From the NCBI GenBank assembly GCA_002027195.1, contig MWJO01000030.1, positions 1 to 64,000 on the forward strand: 64,000 nucleotides of DNA. Reading direction: 5' to 3'. The notes under the pieces are model-generated. The model was not told the DNA's origin. It saw only the letters and a list, made by a program, of their open reading frames with translations, and did no database searches. Position 1 is the stretch's first letter, and every line of letters begins with the position of its first letter. A program made the translations under genes and the position numbers. This document shows, piece after piece, positions 61,337-64,000 of the stretch. The DNA comes from Streptomyces sp. GKU 895 (GTDB taxonomy: Bacteria > Actinomycetota > Actinomycetes > Streptomycetales > Streptomycetaceae).

Positions 61337-62933
61337 CGACGACCATTCCTGGACGCACCGATCACGTGGTGGTGGTCGGCGCCGGCCTGTCCGGCCTGTC
61401 CGCCGCGCTGCATCTGCTCGGTGCGGGCCGGCGGGTGACGCTGGTGGAGCGCGATCTGCTGCCCGGCGGCCGGGCCGGTCGACTCGACCACCACGGGTAC
61501 CGCATCGACACCGGCCCCACCGTGCTCACCATGCCGGACCTCGCGGACGAGGCGTTCGCCGCGGTCGGCGACAGTCTGCGCGCCCGCGTCGACCTCATCC
61601 CGCTGCACCCGGCATACCGCGCGCTCTTCGCGGACGGCTCCAGCCTCGACGTGCACACCGGCGAGGACGCCATGGCCGCGGAGCTGGAACGGTTCGCCGG
61701 GCCCCAAGAGGCCGCGGGCTACCGGCGGCTGAGGACCTGGCTGACCGACCTGTACCGAACCCAGATGCGGCACTTCATCGACGCCAACTTCGACTCGCCC
61801 TTCTCTCTGCTCACCCCGGACCTGGCGCGCCTCGCCGCACTCGGCGGGTTCGGGCGGCTGGACGCCAGGATCGGCCGGTACCTGCGCGACGAGCGGGTGC
61901 GCCGGGTGTTCTCCTTCCAGGCGCTGTACGCCGGTGTTCCCCCGGAGCGGGCCCTCGCCGCGTACGCCGTGATCGCCTACATGGACACGGTCGCCGGTGT
62001 GTACTTCCCGCGCGGCGGCATGCACGCGCTGCCGCAGGCCATGGCGGACGCCGCCGCCGAGGCGGGCGCCGATCTCCGCTTCGGTCAGCAAGTGACCCGA
62101 CTGGAGCGTTCGGGTGAGCGCGTGACGGCCGTCGTGACGGACCAGGAGCGGATCGCCTGCGACGCCGTGGTCCTCACCCCGGACCTGCCGGTCACCTACG
62201 CCTCCTCGGTCACACCCCACGCCGCCCGACACGGCTCAGGTATGCCCCGTCGGCCGTGGTCCTGCACGCCGGCACCGACCGGACCTGGCCGGAACTGGCC
62301 CACCACACGCTGTCGTTCGGGGCGCAGTGGCGCAGCACGTTCGACGAACTGACCCGTACCGGGCAGCTGATGAGCGACCCGTCCCTGCTCATCACCCGTC
62401 CCACCGCCACGGACCCCTCGCTCGCCCCGCCCGGCCGCCACCTGCACTACATCCTCGCCCCGTGCCCGAACACCACCCTCGGACCCGACGCCGCCACCTG
62501 GGCCGAACTCGGACCGCGCTATCGCGACAGCGTGCTGCGGGAGCTGGAGCGGCGCGGCTTCACCGGCATCGCCGAGTCCGTGCAGGACGAGACCCTCGTC
62601 ACCCCGGCCGACTGGCAGGCGCAGGGGCACGCGGCGGGAACCCCGTTCTCCGCGGCCCACACGTTCCCGCAGACCGGCCCGTTCCGGCCGCGCAACCTCG
62701 TGCGGGGCACGGTGAACGCCGTCCTCGCCGGCTGCGGCACGACCCCGGGCGTCGGCGTACCCACCGTGCTGCTGTCCGGCAAGCTCGCCGCGGCCCGGAT
62801 CACGGGCCGGCACACCGCTTCCGCACCAGGACGCGGACGCGGGGGCCCGGCGGCCGGCACACCGGCCACGGCGACCGCCGTTCCTGCGTCCCCTCCGGCT
62901 CCATCGGCCCTCTCGAAGGGAACCACCACATGA
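61333..62933 (+). pseudogene. crtI: CrtI phytoene desaturase, frameshifted
   Basis: It starts at ATG 61333 (MTTTIPGRTDHVVVVGAGLS) with the FAD motif VVGAGLSGLSAALHLLGAGR, LPGGRAGRLDHHGYRIDTGP and ALYAGVPPERALAAYAVIAY. Near 62200 one base is missing (LPVTYA / LLGHTPRRPTRLRYAPSAVV), after which the frame reads LHAGTDRTWPELAHHTLSFG, PCPNTTLGPDAATWAELGPR, AHTFPQTGPFRPRNLVRGTV and LAGCGTTPGVGVPTVLLSGK. The reconstructed 533 residues are normal for CrtI, which desaturates phytoene to lycopene. It is coupled to crtE and crtB by ATGA overlaps. Non-functional if the shift is real. Confidence 0.83.
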
Positions 62934-63991
62934 CCGGCCGTGAACTCGACGCGGCGGGCATCACCGACCCGGTGCTGCGCGAGGCCTACATCCAGTGCCG
63001 TCAGCTCAATGCCCAGCACGGCCGCACCTACTTCCTCGCCACCCGGTTGCTGCCCGTCGGACGCCGCCCGGCCGTCCACGCCCTGTACGGCTTCGCGCGG
63101 TGGGCGGACGACATCGTGGACTCCCTCGACCCGGCCGTCCCGCCCCACCGCCGCGCGACCGAACTGGCCCGCCTGCACCACCGCATGGAACAGGGCCTCA
63201 AGGACGGCGACAGCCCGGAGCCCGTGGTGAGGGCCCTCGCCGACACCGCCCGGCGCTACGACATCGACCACCGCCACTTCAGCGACTTCATGGCTTCGAT
63301 GCGCAGCGACCTGGACGTGACCGACTACCCGACCTTTGACGACCTGCGGGCCTACATGCACGGTTCCGCGGCCGTGATCGGGCTGCAGATGCTCCCCGTC
63401 CTGGGCACCGTCGTGCCACGCGAGGAGGCCGCCCCCTACGCCGCCGCCCTCGGCGTCGCCTTCCAGCTGACCAACTTCCTGCGTGACGTGGGCGAGGACC
63501 TCGACCGCGGCCGCGTCTACCTTCCCGCCGACCTGCTGCGCGCCCACGGCGTCGACCGGGACCTGCTGTCCTGGAGCCGCGCGACGGGGGGCCGTGACCC
63601 GCGCATCACCGAGGCGCTCCGGGCCGCCGAGGACCTCACCCGTGGTGTCTACCGCGACGCGGCGCCGGGCCTGACCCTGCTCGACCCGGTCGCCCGCCCC
63701 TGCATCCGCACGGCTTTCGTCCTGTACGGCGGCATCCTGGACGCCATCGCCGACGACGGCCACGCGGTGCTGCACCGCCGGTCCGTGGTGCCCCGGCGAC
63801 GGCGTGCCGCGGTGGCCGTCGACGGGGCGGCACGGTTGGTGACCGCACGGATCAGCGCGCGGCGGCGGCGCCGCCCCGAAGGCCACGTGGCACGCGTCCC
63901 GCCCCCGTCAGCCGTCCCACCCGTGTCCACCGTCCAGGGGCGAGCCTCGACCGGTTCGGGCGCCGACTCCCTCCACCAGGAGGCCATATGA
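62930..63991 (+). CDS. crtB: CrtB phytoene synthase
   Basis: This 353-residue protein starts at ATG 62930, overlapping the crtI stop. Phytoene synthase landmarks: ARTYFLATRLLP-like block (HGRTYFLATRLLPVGRRPAV), first Asp motif YGFARWADDIVDSLD, FMASMRSDLDVTDYPTFDDL, and the second Asp motif in GVAFQLTNFLRDVGEDLDRG then RVYLPADLL. The C-terminal 60 residues are Arg-rich and variable. It condenses two geranylgeranyl diphosphates to phytoene. It is the only carotenoid gene here without a frameshift. A good site (CCAGGAGG) for the next gene lies within its 3' end. Confidence 0.9.
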   Translation: MTGRELDAAGITDPVLREAYIQCRQLNAQHGRTYFLATRLLPVGRRPAVHALYGFARWADDIVDSLDPAVPPHRRATELARLHHRMEQGLKDGDSPEPVVRALADTARRYDIDHRHFSDFMASMRSDLDVTDYPTFDDLRAYMHGSAAVIGLQMLPVLGTVVPREEAAPYAAALGVAFQLTNFLRDVGEDLDRGRVYLPADLLRAHGVDRDLLSWSRATGGRDPRITEALRAAEDLTRGVYRDAAPGLTLLDPVARPCIRTAFVLYGGILDAIADDGHAVLHRRSVVPRRRRAAVAVDGAARLVTARISARRRRRPEGHVARVPPPSAVPPVSTVQGRASTGSGADSLHQEAI

Positions 63992-64000
63992 GCCCCGACC
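63988..64000 (+). CDS. Start of the next carotenoid-operon gene (probably crtV), cut by the window edge
   Basis: ATG 63988 overlaps the crtB stop (ATGA) and is preceded by CCAGGAGGCCAT. Only MSPD is visible. In Streptomyces isorenieratene clusters crtV, a methylesterase-like gene, follows crtB; the identity here is inferred from order alone. Confidence 0.5.

Overview
The window is very GC-rich and its coding frames show strong third-position GC bias. Its gene content points to a Streptomyces or close relative: ECF sigma factors with a zinc-binding anti-sigma, SpoIIE-type PP2C and STAS proteins, a GAF-ANTAR protein, SUKH and DUF1963 proteins, a class III lanthipeptide synthetase relic and an isorenieratene-type carotenoid cluster. 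The density of transposase fragments and broken genes fits an accessory or chromosome-arm region rather than the core.

Layout. (1) 1-3.8 kb is debris: a Gly-rich exported protein, a DNA-ligase tail, an IS5 tail, an ankyrin protein, a cyclase-family hydrolase and an IS110 relic that has replaced the 3' end of an xdhC gene. (2) 3.8-15.7 kb holds two parallel sets of Tat-exported PaoABC-type molybdenum hydroxylase genes. Set 1 lies on the minus strand with a divergent LysR gene. Set 2 lies on the plus strand with an intact xdhC and a metal-dependent amidohydrolase. (3) 16-34.5 kb is an insertion-sequence graveyard. It mixes small regulator/target pairs (AraC/SnoaL, TetR/SDR, HxlR/hydrolase), several SUKH/SMI1-type and DUF1963 proteins of the kind used as toxin immunity proteins, a NADAR protein, a decayed WD40 gene and a decayed LanKC gene. 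(4) 34.8-40.2 kb is an envelope and signalling block: DUF4397 protein, class F-like sortase, ECF sigma and anti-sigma in one operon, then a second ECF sigma and a Ser/Thr kinase. (5) 40.4-48.6 kb has a GAF-ANTAR regulator, an SRPBCC/SDR/DUF2071 group, two glycosyltransferases and truncated DUF427, UBP-finger and photolyase remnants. (6) 49.2-52.4 kb is a translationally coupled partner-switch operon: PP2C phosphatase, a B12-binding protein carrying the CarH-type W-x9-EH signature, and a STAS protein. (7) 54.5-64 kb is a carotenoid island. crtU, crtT and crtY run on the minus strand. crtE, crtI, crtB and the first codons of a further gene run on the plus strand. An FAD amine-oxidase-like gene lies beside them.

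The most interesting reading is that regions 5-7 form a light-response island. Carotenoid genes, a photolyase relic, an SRPBCC/SDR/DUF2071 group and a B12/partner-switch module with photoreceptor-like residues sit within about 22 kb.

Caution: at least ten otherwise well-conserved genes carry a single-base frameshift, often in a G or C run, including five of the six carotenoid genes. Either the assembly has indel errors or much of this arm is inactive. I annotate these as frameshifted genes over the full reconstructed span. All calls rest on reading the sequence and recalling protein families; no database search was run.
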